Shown: positions 15,380 through 25,628, counted from the stretch's first letter. The stretch is 64,000 nucleotides of DNA from Corynebacterium sp. J010B-136 (GCF_002967075.1 NZ_PUGE01000004.1:62001-126000); one strand, 5' to 3'. Translations and numbers: made by a program. Notes: a model not told the origin generated them from the letters alone.

Positions 15380-17782
15380 CTAGAAATCGTCGTCCTTGGC
15401 TTGTGGCAGTTCACGGCGCTGTGGGCCGCGGTTTAAGGAACGGCGCTCGCGCGCTAAACGCTCCATAAGCTCATTGAATGGAATCAGCGAAGCATCTTCC
15501 TCGATGGAGCGCCCCGAGCGTCCCGGGCCTTCGTCCGCGGCGTCTTCGTAGGAATCGTGGAACTCCTCGTCATAAGTTTCCGGCTCGGCAGCTGGAGCCG
15601 GTTCCACGGCAGGCTCAGCGGCTGGAGCAGTGCTTGAGGGGTTGACTGTTTCTTTTTCTGCTGATGAGCGAAGCGAGGAAGCAGCAGGTTCGGAGCCGTG
15701 CCCCATCTTTTCGTAGGCCTTGTGGATGAATTTCGGTGCCCACCAGTTGTCTTCGCGCAGCAGGTGCATGACGGCTGGGACCAGCAGCATGCGCACGATG
15801 GTGGCGTCGATAAATAGCGCGAAGATCATGCCGAAGGCGATGTACTTCATCATCACGATATCGGAGAAGCCAAAGGCAGCAGCGACCACAATCATAATCA
15901 GTGCTGCGGCAGTAATAATGCCGCCGGTGTGTGCGGTGCCGGAGTTGATGGCCTCATCGGTGGTTGCGCCTTGCTTGCGGGCTTCGACCATGCGCGAGAC
16001 CAAAAAGACCTCATAGTCCGTGGACAAGCCATAGATAATAGCGATAATCAGCACCAGAATCGGGCTCATCAACGGGCCAGGGGAGAAGCTCAGCAGGTTA
16101 GAGCCCACGCCGGAGACGAACATGGCGGTCAAAATGCCCAAGGTTGCACCCAAGGTCAGCACGGTCATCAAGATGGCCTTCATTGGCAAGACCACAGAGC
16201 CAAAGACCAAGGCCATGAGGATGAAGGTTGCAACCAGGATGTAGATAACCATCCACGGCAGCTTGTCAAAGAGGGCGTCGAGGGATTCCACTTCCATCGC
16301 TGGAGTGCCGCCGACGTACAGGTTTACGCCTTCAGGGGCATTGAGATTTTCCAGCTCGTGGACGATATCGGCGTAATCGTCGCGGTCTTCGATACCGGCA
16401 GAAAGCACGGTGGTGCCATCGACAGTCGCAGACGATGGTGCCATCGGGGAGGTTAGCCCGTCGAGTTCGCGGACCTGCATGATGACATCGACAAGCTGCT
16501 CATTCGACGCATTTTCCACCACCAGCTTCACGGGTTCCGTGCGGAAAGAAGGAAATTCTTCGTTGAATTTATCCTGCGCGACGCGAGTTTCCTGCGTCGG
16601 CGGCAGATAGCTTTCGTTGATTCCGCCGAAAGAAATATTCAAAATAGGCAAGGTCAGCGCGATAAGCAGGCCGCAAATAGCCAGCGTCATGACCTTCGCG
16701 TGCTTCATGGCCCACTTCGGAAGGCGGTACCACCAGGTATCTTCAATCCGGCGCGCGGTGCGCTTAGTGCGGCGAATCGACCACTTGTCGATGTTATGCC
16801 CCAGCATGCCAAATAGTGCCGGCAGCAGGGTGACAGAAAGCAGCGCCGCTAAACCGACTGCGGAAATCGAGCCATAGGCCACCGATTTGAGGAAGGCCTG
16901 TGGGAAAATGAACAGGCCGGAAATCGCAACCGCAACCATGGCGGCGGAAAAGACCACGGTTTGTCCCGCGGTGGCGGTGGTAATCGCGACGGCGTCTTTA
17001 ACGTTGCGGCCTTTATCCAATTCTTCGCGAAAGCGCGAGACCATAAACAAGCCATAGTCGATGGCCAGACCTAGGCCCAAAAGCGTGACAACGGCTTGGG
17101 CAAAGACGTTGACCTGCAAAAAGCCGGCGAGGATGGCCAAAATACCAATCGAGCCCAAAATAGATAAACCACCGACAATCAGCGGCATAAAGGCTGCGAC
17201 GACGGAGCCAAAGACGACCAGCAGCAACAGCCCGACCAGCGGCAAGGCTGCGCGTTCGGCACGCGAGATATCTGCGGCCATGCCTGCATCGAGAGCATCT
17301 GCGACAGCGGTTGCGCCGGCGACCTCAACATCAAGGGAGGTATCGGTCAATGCATCTTGGATGATGCGGAAGTCTTTGAGTGTTTGCTCTTCATCGCCGG
17401 CGAGCCCAATCGCGATGAAGGCGGTATCGCCTGCTTCGTTTAAAAGATTGGGATTTTGGGTATCGAAGTAGCTATTGACCTGGGCGATTTGCTCAGGGTA
17501 GGAGCTTTTGAGCTTATCGACGTATGCGCGGCCTTCCTCCAGGTTTTCCTGCGGGTTATTGACCATGACGATCACGTCGCCGGATTTATCGCGGCCGAAG
17601 ACCTCGTTTTCGATCTCGGCGGCGCGCGTGGATGCCGCGTTTGGATCTTCCCAGCCTTCTTGGCTCATGCGGTTGTCCAACTGCGTGCCAAAGACTCCGA
17701 AGAGCACCAGGATTAACCCAATGAGTACAAAGGGGATGAATTTACGGTAGGCGTAGGAAAAATGGCCCCATTTTAAAAACAC
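15380..17782 (-). CDS. cmpL1: CmpL1/MmpL3-type RND exporter of trehalose monomycolate
   Basis: An 800-residue inner-membrane RND protein that moves acetylated trehalose monomycolate across the membrane. There are twelve predicted membrane segments in two halves, each with a periplasmic domain. The proton-relay Asp-Tyr pairs are visible as GLAIDYGLFMVSRF in the first half and GLSTDYEVFLVSRM in the second, the latter nearly identical to MmpL3. The C-terminal ~110 residues are cytosolic, rich in Pro, Ala and Glu, and end in an acidic tail. GTG at 17782 has AGGAG ten bases upstream. The neighbours (NYN protein and trmB upstream, flippase-like protein downstream) match the Rv0205-Rv0208c region. 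Confidence 0.93.
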   Translation of the reverse strand: MFLKWGHFSYAYRKFIPFVLIGLILVLFGVFGTQLDNRMSQEGWEDPNAASTRAAEIENEVFGRDKSGDVIVMVNNPQENLEEGRAYVDKLKSSYPEQIAQVNSYFDTQNPNLLNEAGDTAFIAIGLAGDEEQTLKDFRIIQDALTDTSLDVEVAGATAVADALDAGMAADISRAERAALPLVGLLLLVVFGSVVAAFMPLIVGGLSILGSIGILAILAGFLQVNVFAQAVVTLLGLGLAIDYGLFMVSRFREELDKGRNVKDAVAITTATAGQTVVFSAAMVAVAISGLFIFPQAFLKSVAYGSISAVGLAALLSVTLLPALFGMLGHNIDKWSIRRTKRTARRIEDTWWYRLPKWAMKHAKVMTLAICGLLIALTLPILNISFGGINESYLPPTQETRVAQDKFNEEFPSFRTEPVKLVVENASNEQLVDVIMQVRELDGLTSPMAPSSATVDGTTVLSAGIEDRDDYADIVHELENLNAPEGVNLYVGGTPAMEVESLDALFDKLPWMVIYILVATFILMALVFGSVVLPMKAILMTVLTLGATLGILTAMFVSGVGSNLLSFSPGPLMSPILVLIIAIIYGLSTDYEVFLVSRMVEARKQGATTDEAINSGTAHTGGIITAAALIMIVVAAAFGFSDIVMMKYIAFGMIFALFIDATIVRMLLVPAVMHLLREDNWWAPKFIHKAYEKMGHGSEPAASSLRSSAEKETVNPSSTAPAAEPAVEPAPAAEPETYDEEFHDSYEDAADEGPGRSGRSIEEDASLIPFNELMERLARERRSLNRGPQRRELPQAKDDDF

Positions 17783-17795
17783 GTCTTTACTGCTC

Positions 17796-18389
17796 CTAGT
17801 GCTCTAATAAAGCGGATAGGGAACGGAAAGGCTGCAGCCAAGCACCTTCCGGTGGCAAAGCATCCAGCGAAATGCGTGGCAGCGGGTCGCGGAAGACACC
17901 GGGGATGTCTTCGAGATCCACAAACTCTAACAAGTCAGACCCGATGGCCCAGGAGACGTGCTCGTGGAAACCGAGCACGGTCACGGGAATGCCTTCGCCG
18001 GCGAGTTCTTCTAGCAAAGGCTGGAAATTCTGCCCATCTGCAGAGGCAACGACAAGACCTGCGAGCTCATCCCGGTTATCTAGGATGTATTCGATCATGT
18101 CTGGGTCGACATCAGAGTCATCGTCTGTTTTAGGTTTAGCGAAGACGGAGAAGCCGACGTTGCGGATGGCTTCAACCCAGGGGCGAATGACATCAGCGCC
18201 GCCGGGGGTGACATTCGTAAAGACGGAAGCTTGCGGTTCAGCACCGATTTCCATGGCGCGCAGGACAACCCAGCGGCCGATGGCATCAAAGCGCGGGCGA
18301 TAAGCGGCGGTGGGGCGACCGCCTAAAATGGCGCCAAGCCCCATGTCCATATTCGGCGCATCCCAGATAAGTGCGTATGAGCGGCTCAT
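17796..18389 (-). CDS. NYN-domain protein
   Basis: 197 residues with a PIN-like NYN fold: IWDAPNMDMG at the N-terminus supplies the first acidic site and VVASADGQNFQPLL a later one, as in putative ribonucleases of this class. It is the counterpart of Rv0207c, which is always beside mmpL3 and trmB; its target is unknown. The ATG at 18389 shares one base with the trmB stop (TAATG), so the two are coupled. An in-frame GTG at 18404 is less likely. Confidence 0.85.
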   Translation of the reverse strand: MSRSYALIWDAPNMDMGLGAILGGRPTAAYRPRFDAIGRWVVLRAMEIGAEPQASVFTNVTPGGADVIRPWVEAIRNVGFSVFAKPKTDDDSDVDPDMIEYILDNRDELAGLVVASADGQNFQPLLEELAGEGIPVTVLGFHEHVSWAIGSDLLEFVDLEDIPGVFRDPLPRISLDALPPEGAWLQPFRSLSALLEH

Positions 18390-19138
18390 TATTTCTTTTC
18401 CCACAGGTATTCAGTAATGACGTGGTCTTTATCCAGGCCCTTGCCTTCAAACTTGGTGATGACCTGGCGGTTGGTCAGCTGCGGGCACTCATCCCACGGC
18501 CAGCCCTTGAAATCTAAGGTGGGCTCGACATCGACAAGCTCATTGATCCACTCGGCGTAGTCCGCGTGGTCAGTAGCGACGTGCAACACGCCGCCCTTCT
18601 TCAGGCGGGATGCGAACAGATTTAGCGTGCCGGACTGGATGATACGGCGCTTATTGTGGCGCGCCTTCGGCCACGGGTCCGGGAAGAATACACGGATGCC
18701 GTCGAGGGATTCTGGCTCAAACATGCGCACCATAACCTCGACGCCGTCGCCGCGCACCATGCGGATATTGTCCAACCCACCTCGGACCACCTGGCCCATG
18801 AGCTTGGCCAGACCTGGCTTGTATAGCTCAACGGCGATGATGTTGGTGTCAGCTTCCAGTGGTGCCATTGCCGCAGTGGAGGTGCCAGTGCCGGAGCCAA
18901 TCTCGACGATGGTCCGGTGTCCTTGACGATTGAACCAAGCATCGACATCGATGATTTCATCGGCCAGGTCTTTGCCGATGGTGGGCCAGTTCTCATTGAA
19001 CATAGCTTCTTGGTTGTCCGTTAAGGTGCCGCGGCGGAAGGTGACATTGCCAAGACGTGGGTAGTCCAAATCATTGTCAAAGACTTTGTTGAAGTCAGTC
19101 TGCGGGGGACGGCCAGCGTGGGTTTCAGTATTATCCAT
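18389..19138 (-). CDS. trmB: tRNA (guanine-46-N7)-methyltransferase TrmB
   Basis: Methylates G46 of the tRNA variable loop using S-adenosylmethionine. 249 residues; the SAM site [16 protein letters not shown], the family motif [15 protein letters not shown] and the ending [16 protein letters not shown] are all clear. It is first gene of the minus-strand operon trmB, NYN, cmpL1, flippase-like, DUF3054. No good Shine-Dalgarno sequence precedes the ATG, which lies in an A/T-rich stretch. Confidence 0.95.
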   Translation of the reverse strand: MDNTETHAGRPPQTDFNKVFDNDLDYPRLGNVTFRRGTLTDNQEAMFNENWPTIGKDLADEIIDVDAWFNRQGHRTIVEIGSGTGTSTAAMAPLEADTNIIAVELYKPGLAKLMGQVVRGGLDNIRMVRGDGVEVMVRMFEPESLDGIRVFFPDPWPKARHNKRRIIQSGTLNLFASRLKKGGVLHVATDHADYAEWINELVDVEPTLDFKGWPWDECPQLTNRQVITKFEGKGLDKDHVITEYLWEKK

Positions 19139-19549
19139 GAATTTTTCTTTTAAAGGTTAGTAATTAATAAGAACAAGATGTGGTAAAAGTGATTACTGTT
19201 ATCTCACACTATTGTCCATGGACAAAGGGGTGTAGGCAAAGATCGGCACTCGAAAGTGCACAAAAACACGCCGTTTACGCCCGGCGGGTATAACCAGTTG
19301 CGGCTCGGGGGTGGCTGACTGGAAAGGGTTACCGGGGAGGGGTTTCCTTGTCCTCCCCCGTTAAGGGGTGTAAAACCTGGTGTCTATCTGTGGTTTACGT
19401 CCTGTTCGTGCGCTAAATCTTGTGGTAGGTTCGGTGGATATAACCAGCGTGTGTCGAAAATAGTCCAATTTCTTCACTTCGACAGTTAGGCTGGTGCATG
19501 AGACTAACTCAGAGAAGATCTTTCCCAATTATCGCAGGAGACTTAGTAG
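19139..19549. promoter_or_regulatory. Divergent control region between trmB and pckG
   Basis: A 411-base gap without a gene. It holds a perfect 14-bp palindrome TTGTCCATGGACAA at 19212-19225, a hairpin CGGGGAGG (19333-19340) with CCTCCCCCG (19352-19360), and a second weaker dyad GTAAAACC/GGTTTAC at about 19370-19399. TATAAC at 19439-19444 is a possible -10 for pckG. The palindrome could be a regulator site; its halves resemble the TGTCCA core reported for SugR, but this is a guess. Confidence 0.5.
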
Positions 19550-21373
19550 ATGACCGCCGCTATTCAAGGCCTCGTTGGTCAAGCACCAACTAATAACGAA
19601 GAGCTCATTAAGTGGATTAATGAAAGCGTCGAGCTTTTCCAGCCAGACCAGGTGGTCTTTATCGATGGCTCACAGGAAGAGGCAGATCGCCTAGCTGCGG
19701 AGCTAGTGGAAAAAGGCACTCTCATCAAGCTGAATGAGGAAAAGCGTCCTAATTCTTACTTAGCTCGTTCCAACCCTTCGGATGTCGCGCGCGTGGAGTC
19801 CCGCACCTTCATCTGTGCTGAAAACCAGGAAGATGCCGGCCCTACCAACAACTGGGTACCTCCAGCAGCAATGAAGGAAGAAATGACGGAGGAGTTCCGC
19901 GGTGCTATGCGCGGACGCACCATGTACGTCGTTCCTTTCTGCATGGGCCCAATCAGCGACCCGAACCCGAAGCTCGGTGTTCAGCTGACTGACTCGGCAT
20001 ATGTGGTTTTGTCCATGCGCATCATGACCCGCATGGGCCAGGAAGCACTGGACAAGATTGGTGAGCACGGCGATTTCGTACACGCTTTGCACTCTGTTGG
20101 TGCTCCTTTGGAGCCAGGTCAGGAAGATGTTCCATGGCCTTGCAATGACACCAAGTACATCACGCATTTCCCAGACACCAAGGAAATTTGGTCCTACGGT
20201 TCGGGCTACGGCGGCAACGCTATCTTGGCGAAGAAGTGCTACGCACTGCGTATCGCATCGGTCATGGCGAAGGAAGAAGGCTGGATGGCTGAGCACATGC
20301 TCATCCTCAAGCTAATCTCTCCGGAGGGCAAGGCGTACCACATCGCCGCGGCCTTCCCATCTGCATGTGGCAAGACCAACCTGGCTATGATCACCCCAAC
20401 CCTTGAGGGCTGGACGGCTGAGGTTGTCGGCGATGACATTGCATGGCTGCACCTGCGCGAAGACGGCCTCTATGCTGTCAACCCAGAAAACGGCTTCTTC
20501 GGCGTTGCGCCAGGTACCAACTACGCGTCTAACCCAATCGCGATGAAGACCATGGAGCCAGGTAACACCATCTTCACCAACGTTGCGTTGACCGACGACG
20601 GTGACGTCTGGTGGGAAGGCATGGACGGCGAGAAGCCTGAGCACCTCATCGACTGGCTCGGTGAGGACTGGACTCCACAGTCCGCTACTCCTGCAGCACA
20701 CCCGAACTCCCGCTACTGCACCCCGATTGCACAGTGCCCAACTGCTGCACCGGAATTTGATGACTGGCAGGGTGTAAAGCTTGACGCCATCTTGTTCGGC
20801 GGCCGCCGCGCAAGCACCGTCCCATTGGTTACCCAGTCCTTTGACTGGGAGCACGGCACCATGATCGGCTCCCTGCTGGCATCCGGTCAGACCGCAGCGT
20901 CTGCTGAAGCTAAGGTTGGCTCCCTGCGCCACGACCCAATGGCGATGCTGCCATTCATTGGTTACAACGCTGGTGACTACCTGCAGAACTGGATCGACAT
21001 GGGTAACAAGGGCGGAGACCTCTTGCCAAAGATCTTCCTGGTCAACTGGTTCCGTCGTGGTGAAGACGGCCGCTTCCTGTGGCCTGGCTTCGGCGAGAAC
21101 TCCCGTGTTCTCAAGTGGGTCATTGACCGCGTGGAAGGCAACGTTGGCGCTGAAGACACCGTTATCGGCAGCACCGCACGTGCAGAGGACCTGGACCTGA
21201 CTGGTCTGGATACTCCACTGGAAGACATCAAGGAAGCACTAGACGTTGACCCAGCTGAGTGGGGCGGCGACTTGGAAGACAACCTTGAGTACCTGCGTTT
21301 CCTCGGCCCACGCGTGCCGCAGGAACTGCATGACCAGCTCGATGCACTCAAGACCCGCATCGAATCGGTCTAA
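19550..21373 (+). CDS. pckG: Phosphoenolpyruvate carboxykinase (GTP)
   Basis: Converts oxaloacetate and GTP to PEP, CO2 and GDP, the first committed step of gluconeogenesis. 607 residues, the normal length of the GTP-dependent family. The P-loop with the reactive Cys, [12 protein letters not shown], is near residue 270; [22 protein letters not shown] and FGGRRAST are further family signatures. A GCAGGAG site stands about 10 bases before the ATG. A long, structured upstream region suggests carbon-source control. A strong shared terminator follows, facing mtrP. Confidence 0.97.
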   Translation: MTAAIQGLVGQAPTNNEELIKWINESVELFQPDQVVFIDGSQEEADRLAAELVEKGTLIKLNEEKRPNSYLARSNPSDVARVESRTFICAENQEDAGPTNNWVPPAAMKEEMTEEFRGAMRGRTMYVVPFCMGPISDPNPKLGVQLTDSAYVVLSMRIMTRMGQEALDKIGEHGDFVHALHSVGAPLEPGQEDVPWPCNDTKYITHFPDTKEIWSYGSGYGGNAILAKKCYALRIASVMAKEEGWMAEHMLILKLISPEGKAYHIAAAFPSACGKTNLAMITPTLEGWTAEVVGDDIAWLHLREDGLYAVNPENGFFGVAPGTNYASNPIAMKTMEPGNTIFTNVALTDDGDVWWEGMDGEKPEHLIDWLGEDWTPQSATPAAHPNSRYCTPIAQCPTAAPEFDDWQGVKLDAILFGGRRASTVPLVTQSFDWEHGTMIGSLLASGQTAASAEAKVGSLRHDPMAMLPFIGYNAGDYLQNWIDMGNKGGDLLPKIFLVNWFRRGEDGRFLWPGFGENSRVLKWVIDRVEGNVGAEDTVIGSTARAEDLDLTGLDTPLEDIKEALDVDPAEWGGDLEDNLEYLRFLGPRVPQELHDQLDALKTRIESV

Positions 21374-21387
21374 GTCTTAAAGCATCC

Positions 21388-21424
21388 AAGCCCGCCAGCC
21401 TGTTGAAGGCTAGGCGGGCTTTTT
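21388..21424. terminator. Bidirectional terminator between pckG and mtrP
   Basis: AAGCCCGCC and AGCC pair with GGCT and GGCGGGCTT, followed by TTTT on the plus strand and flanked by A-rich sequence on the other side. The hairpin covers the last codons of mtrP. Confidence 0.9.
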
Positions 21425-22159
21425 GCGCAAGACCAGCACTAAGTTCGAGGTCAAGAACTCCCGCAACACCGGCACGCGCACAATCGCCCACGCCCAGGCG
21501 GGGTGATAGCGCGGAAACGCGGCGAGGAGTTCTTTGTCGCGTGCATAGTCCAAGCCTTCGCGCACAGAGACGGCAAACAAAGACTCGCCCCAGACATTCT
21601 TCGGCGGATGCCCATGGACTTTCTCATAGCGCTGCCTGGCAAACTCGCCGCCGATATAGTGTTGCCACAGCCCGGTTTCATGCCCGCCAAAAGGACCTAG
21701 CCACGCGGTATAGCTGATAAGAGCAATGCCGCCAGGGCGGGTTACGCGCAGCATTTCATCGGCCATCGCCCAGGGCTTGTCGATGTGCTCTGCCACATTA
21801 GAGGAATACACCACCTCAAAGGTGCCATCGGCAAAGGGCAAAGCGGTGCCATCCCCGCGCACAGAATTACTCAGCGTAATTCCGGCTGCTGCCATCTCTC
21901 CGGCATCGGGCTCGACGCCGAAATATAGTGCGCCGCGGTCTTCAAACTCGCTGGCGAAATACCCCGGACCACCGCCGACATCCAAGACCTTGGCCCCGGA
22001 AAGTGTGAGACCGGTGTCGCGGCAGATGGCATCGATAAGCAAGGCAGTGTCGCGCGCAAGTGCTCCGTAGAAGATATCGGGCCGGGATTGCTCAAAGCGA
22101 AAAGCCCGCAAGAGCTGCCAAGCGCGCGAAAAGGTTGCTAAAGCCCGGGTATGTTGCAT
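21410..22159 (-). CDS. mtrP: SAM-dependent methyltransferase, MtrP-like
   Basis: 249 residues with a class I methyltransferase fold: VLDVGGGPGYFASEF is the SAM loop and VEPDAGEM the second strand. It sits next to pck and head to head with a glycosyltransferase, the position of C. glutamicum MtrP and of Rv0224c. MtrP, as I recall the work, is needed for normal transport of trehalose mycolates; its methyl acceptor is unclear. ATG at 22159 gives a start that fits the family; a start at 22219 would add 20 unlikely residues. No ribosome binding site is visible. Identity rests on synteny as much as on sequence. Confidence 0.78.
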   Translation of the reverse strand: MQHTRALATFSRAWQLLRAFRFEQSRPDIFYGALARDTALLIDAICRDTGLTLSGAKVLDVGGGPGYFASEFEDRGALYFGVEPDAGEMAAAGITLSNSVRGDGTALPFADGTFEVVYSSNVAEHIDKPWAMADEMLRVTRPGGIALISYTAWLGPFGGHETGLWQHYIGGEFARQRYEKVHGHPPKNVWGESLFAVSVREGLDYARDKELLAAFPRYHPAWAWAIVRVPVLREFLTSNLVLVLRKKPA

Positions 22160-22184
22160 GGACTTGCTAGGCTTATTACCCACG

Positions 22185-23285
22185 ATGAAGATCCTCCTGT
22201 TGTGCTGGCGCGATTCCACCCACCCACAAGGCGGCGGTTCAGAACGCTACCTCGAACGCGTCGGGGAGTATCTGGTATCCCGTGGCCACGACGTCATTTT
22301 CCGAACCGCACGGCACATGAATGCTGCGCGCAGTGAAGTCCGCAATGGCGTGAAATACTCCCGCGGTGGTGCTAAATACAGCGTATATCCCACCGCTTTG
22401 GCGATGATTGCTGCGGGTCGTTTAGGCATTGGCCCTCTGCGCGGCGTGGATGTGGTGGTTGATACCCAAAATGGTATTCCTTTCTTCGCGCGGGTGGTTT
22501 CTGGCAAGCCGACGGTATTGCTGACACACCATTGCCACCGTGAGGTGTGGCCGGTCGCCGGTCGGATTATTGGCCGGTTGGGCTGGTTTTTAGAATCTCA
22601 AGTTGCGCCGTGGGTCTACCGCAATTCGGAAACGGTGACGGTCTCAGCTGCCTCGCGCGCCGACCTAGCGGAGCTGGGCGTGCATGGTGCGCACATCATT
22701 GAAAATGGCGTGGATCCTATCCCTGCGCACATTCCGATTATTGAACGCGAATCTCCCATTCACCTGGTCACGCTGTCGCGGCTGGTGCCCTATAAGCAAA
22801 TTGAACACGCGATTGATACGGTCGCATCGCTTTCCGATGCCACCCTGGATATCATCGGTTCCGGCTGGTGGGAAGCACAACTGCGCACCTACGCGCGCGA
22901 GCGCGGTGCGTTGGCGAAGGTGAATTTCCACGGGCAGGTCACCGAAGATTACAAGCACGCGCTTTTAGCCCGCGCCGATATCCACCTGATGCCCTCGCGC
23001 AAAGAAGGCTGGGGCCTAGCGGTCATGGAAGCTGCCCAACACGGTGTGCCCACCGTGGGATATGCCTTCGGGCTGCGCGATAGCGTGCTGCACAATAAGA
23101 CTGGCTTGCTGGTAAATGATGAGAAAGAATTTGCCGAGGCAACACAGAGGCTTATCCGAGATAGCGGATTGCGGGAGAAGTTAGGGCAGACGGCTAAAGA
23201 TTTTGCCCTGGGCTTTTCGTGGGATTCGACTGGCGCTCGTTTCGAAGAATTGCTGCACAGGCTAGGACAGCAATCAGCGGACTAA
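22185..23285 (+). CDS. GT4-family glycosyltransferase
   Basis: 366 residues with the GT-B arrangement of family 4: N-terminal MKILLLCWRDSTHPQGGGSE, then the sugar-nucleotide half with SRLVPYKQIEHAIDTV and the donor-binding stretch MPSRKEGWGLAVMEAAQHG. It is the counterpart of Rv0225, in an envelope glycolipid region; donor and acceptor are unknown. The ATG at 22185 is the family-like start (22158 is also in frame); neither has a Shine-Dalgarno site. Only 25 bases separate this start from the divergent mtrP start. The 3' end overlaps the convergent membrane-protein gene by 92 bases. Confidence 0.85.
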   Translation: MKILLLCWRDSTHPQGGGSERYLERVGEYLVSRGHDVIFRTARHMNAARSEVRNGVKYSRGGAKYSVYPTALAMIAAGRLGIGPLRGVDVVVDTQNGIPFFARVVSGKPTVLLTHHCHREVWPVAGRIIGRLGWFLESQVAPWVYRNSETVTVSAASRADLAELGVHGAHIIENGVDPIPAHIPIIERESPIHLVTLSRLVPYKQIEHAIDTVASLSDATLDIIGSGWWEAQLRTYARERGALAKVNFHGQVTEDYKHALLARADIHLMPSRKEGWGLAVMEAAQHGVPTVGYAFGLRDSVLHNKTGLLVNDEKEFAEATQRLIRDSGLREKLGQTAKDFALGFSWDSTGARFEELLHRLGQQSAD

Positions 23286-24696
23286 ACATCCATAGGCTGG
23301 TTAAAATCCATGGCACTTTCGGCGTGCTCGCGGCGGTTTCATAAAGGATTTCTTCGCCTTCCACGACCACACCAATGCCGAGTTCTTCCACGGCTTTTCG
23401 GTCATTTTCCTGCCAGGCGGTCATTGCTGCTTGCCAGCGGGGGCTCGGGATATCGACGACCTCTCCGTCGACGGTCAGCTGGCCTGATTCGACCTTGTTG
23501 ACCATCTTGGAATAAGGGTCGATGGCCAAGCGACCATCGGTAGTGACCAAGGTATCGCGGTCTACGAAAAGAACCTCGCGGGAGCCGATTTCGCGGACCA
23601 ACTCAGGGTCAACCAGCTGCGCGTGGGTACCGCGCAGTACCGCTAGCGAGGATGAGGCATCGGGGGTTTGCAAGATGATAAACCCCAGCGCGCATGCTGC
23701 TGCGATAGTTTGCTTCGCGGGAATGCGCCCGATCGCCGCGACATAGGCGGGGAGAGCCAGTATTAGCAGCTTCTGACTATCGCGGAACAAGCCCGCGCCA
23801 GGAATATGCTCAAGTGCCCACGCCATCGCCGCGGGGGCTAGCCAAGCGAAAATAGCGATGCCCATGCCAACAAGCGCCAAGCCGATGAGCCGCTTGGGCA
23901 CAAAACGGATACCAATGAGCACGCAGGCGAAGACCCCGAGGCCAAAAAGTGCAAAGCCTAAGTTCCGGGAGTCGGGCACTGCGTCCGCATTCCAGATTCC
24001 GCCCAACCCTAGCAGCGCGCCGAGGGTCCCCACGGCCTCTTCGGCGCGCGGAGCAAAAGCTTGCGCTGCAGCCAGCGGGTTCATATCCTGTCCGCCGCGA
24101 AATGTCGCAATGATGCCAGGAATAGCCCACGGCAGTAGATACAGCACGCCCAGGCCAAGGGTTACTAGGCGATGCTTATTCATGCACACTAAGGCCACAG
24201 TGATGCCGACGAGCGCGCCAGTGGGCGTTAGCGATGCCACAAATACCAAAAGCCACACGAGCAGTGCGCGCCCGTTTAAAGCGGCGGCAGCAATCAGCGG
24301 CAGAAGCCAGGCAGCAATTACCATCGACCAATGGCCTTGCAAGAGCCTTTCGATGACAAAAGGGTTAGCCACCGCTAACGCGATCGTGGATAGTGTGGGT
24401 AGAAGTTCTTTATTACTTAACCACCAGGCGCCCGCGGCAGCGCCGATAGCGGAAGCAACCATCAGGGCTTTGACCACCCAGGTCGCAGGCATCACTACAG
24501 CGATAATGCTTAAGAAACCATCTTGGGGAGCATTGCGGGCAAAGAGATCACCACCGCCGAAATTCGACGCCGTCATCTGTGGGTAATCCAAGACGAGCAT
24601 GTCCCGCCACGCTAATTGCCCGCCGAAGAGAAAAGGCCACACTACGGCCAGGACTGCTGCCGCCGAGAAGGCGGAAAAGACCAGCCTATTTCTCAC
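23194..24696 (-). CDS. Polytopic membrane protein, Rv0226c-like
   Basis: 500 residues with about eleven hydrophobic segments, an early periplasmic loop containing WRDMLVLDYPQMTAS, and a C-terminal segment before the last membrane span. The topology resembles GT-C glycosyltransferases that use polyprenyl-phosphate sugars, but no activity is established. GTG at 24696 lies just inside the end of the upstream DUF3068 gene (11-base overlap) with GCAGG before it; a GTG at 24747 is in frame but would overlap further. The position between the Rv0225 and Rv0227c counterparts supports the assignment. Confidence 0.8.
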   Translation of the reverse strand: MRNRLVFSAFSAAAVLAVVWPFLFGGQLAWRDMLVLDYPQMTASNFGGGDLFARNAPQDGFLSIIAVVMPATWVVKALMVASAIGAAAGAWWLSNKELLPTLSTIALAVANPFVIERLLQGHWSMVIAAWLLPLIAAAALNGRALLVWLLVFVASLTPTGALVGITVALVCMNKHRLVTLGLGVLYLLPWAIPGIIATFRGGQDMNPLAAAQAFAPRAEEAVGTLGALLGLGGIWNADAVPDSRNLGFALFGLGVFACVLIGIRFVPKRLIGLALVGMGIAIFAWLAPAAMAWALEHIPGAGLFRDSQKLLILALPAYVAAIGRIPAKQTIAAACALGFIILQTPDASSSLAVLRGTHAQLVDPELVREIGSREVLFVDRDTLVTTDGRLAIDPYSKMVNKVESGQLTVDGEVVDIPSPRWQAAMTAWQENDRKAVEELGIGVVVEGEEILYETAASTPKVPWILTSLWMFSPLIAVLACAAILRNERQSNPTKSPGQNL

Positions 24697-25621
24697 GCTG
24701 CCTGCTAAAACGCCATGCGCAGACAAGCAAGAGCACGGCACCGACAATCGCTAGGACCCAGCCGATGATGCTGACTACCTGAATGGCTAAGACAGTGTTT
24801 TTCACCTTATCCAGCTCAGCCTGCGTGGAGGCTGCATCCCAGGAAATATCGGTGGCGAATAACGTGCGCTCATCCGTCGGTTCTTCGTGCGGCGTACCTG
24901 CGAGATAAATTTGCATCTTCTCGTTGACATCCACGATCCGCCCGGTCGTGGGCTCTACCCACACGGTGCGCTCAACAGCGTAATAGGGGCTGAGATTGTC
25001 GGGGAAACGTTGATCATCGAAAAGCTGCGAAACGTCAATCCCTTGGCGCTGCTGGTAAAAGGAATAGGTTGGGATACCTGCGACCTTTTCATCAGTTAGA
25101 TAGTCAATCGGCTCCGATTTTTGCATCACGGGATCGAAATAGGGATAAGAGCGCTGCTCGGTTTGAGAAGGGAAGAAATAGTCAATGCCGTCGATTTCCG
25201 CGCCCTCGGAATTCAGCACTGCACCACCATGAATGGAAAATTCCTGTGTGGTATCCGTCCCCGCCATGGGATACGCCGATTCGCGGTTAAGTAGCGCGCT
25301 TTGCGCAATCTCGGCGATTTTCTTACCATCCAAGCTTGCTTCGATAGTGCTTTCAGCAACCGCTGCAGCATCATCTACCTCGGTCTTTGCGGTGGTGGAA
25401 TGGCGTGTAATCTCAAGCTCTGAAGTTTCTTGGGAACATTCGCCGTCATCCGCGCAGCGTGAAACCTGAGCCTTGGCCGGGCCCATGGTGATTGAAATAT
25501 CTTCTTTAAATGACAAAGGTCGCGTGCGCTGGGTAACCAGGCTGGGCGCGAGCGCTCCTACAATCAAGCACACCAGTGCGATGATGGCGGTGAGCTTTAG
25601 CGAAGACTGGTTACGTAGCAT
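24686..25621 (-). CDS. DUF3068 envelope protein, Rv0227c-like
   Basis: 311 residues: an N-terminal membrane anchor (LTAIIALVCLIVGALAPSL), a long extracytoplasmic domain with two Cys (CADDGEC) and the motif TGRIVDVNEKMQIYLAG, and a C-terminal membrane helix before a basic tail RFSRQREK. The C. glutamicum counterpart in this locus was reported to be needed for lipomannan maturation and lipoarabinomannan synthesis. It is transcribed with the next membrane protein. There is no Shine-Dalgarno site; TAATCT ends 7 bases before the ATG, so the transcript is probably leaderless. Confidence 0.85.
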   Translation of the reverse strand: MLRNQSSLKLTAIIALVCLIVGALAPSLVTQRTRPLSFKEDISITMGPAKAQVSRCADDGECSQETSELEITRHSTTAKTEVDDAAAVAESTIEASLDGKKIAEIAQSALLNRESAYPMAGTDTTQEFSIHGGAVLNSEGAEIDGIDYFFPSQTEQRSYPYFDPVMQKSEPIDYLTDEKVAGIPTYSFYQQRQGIDVSQLFDDQRFPDNLSPYYAVERTVWVEPTTGRIVDVNEKMQIYLAGTPHEEPTDERTLFATDISWDAASTQAELDKVKNTVLAIQVVSIIGWVLAIVGAVLLLVCAWRFSRQREK

Positions 25622-25628
25622 TTAAGAA

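Noticed and set aside
19185..19206. GlxR site before pckG (GTGA ... TCACA)
   Set aside because: The half-sites are 11 bases apart instead of 6.
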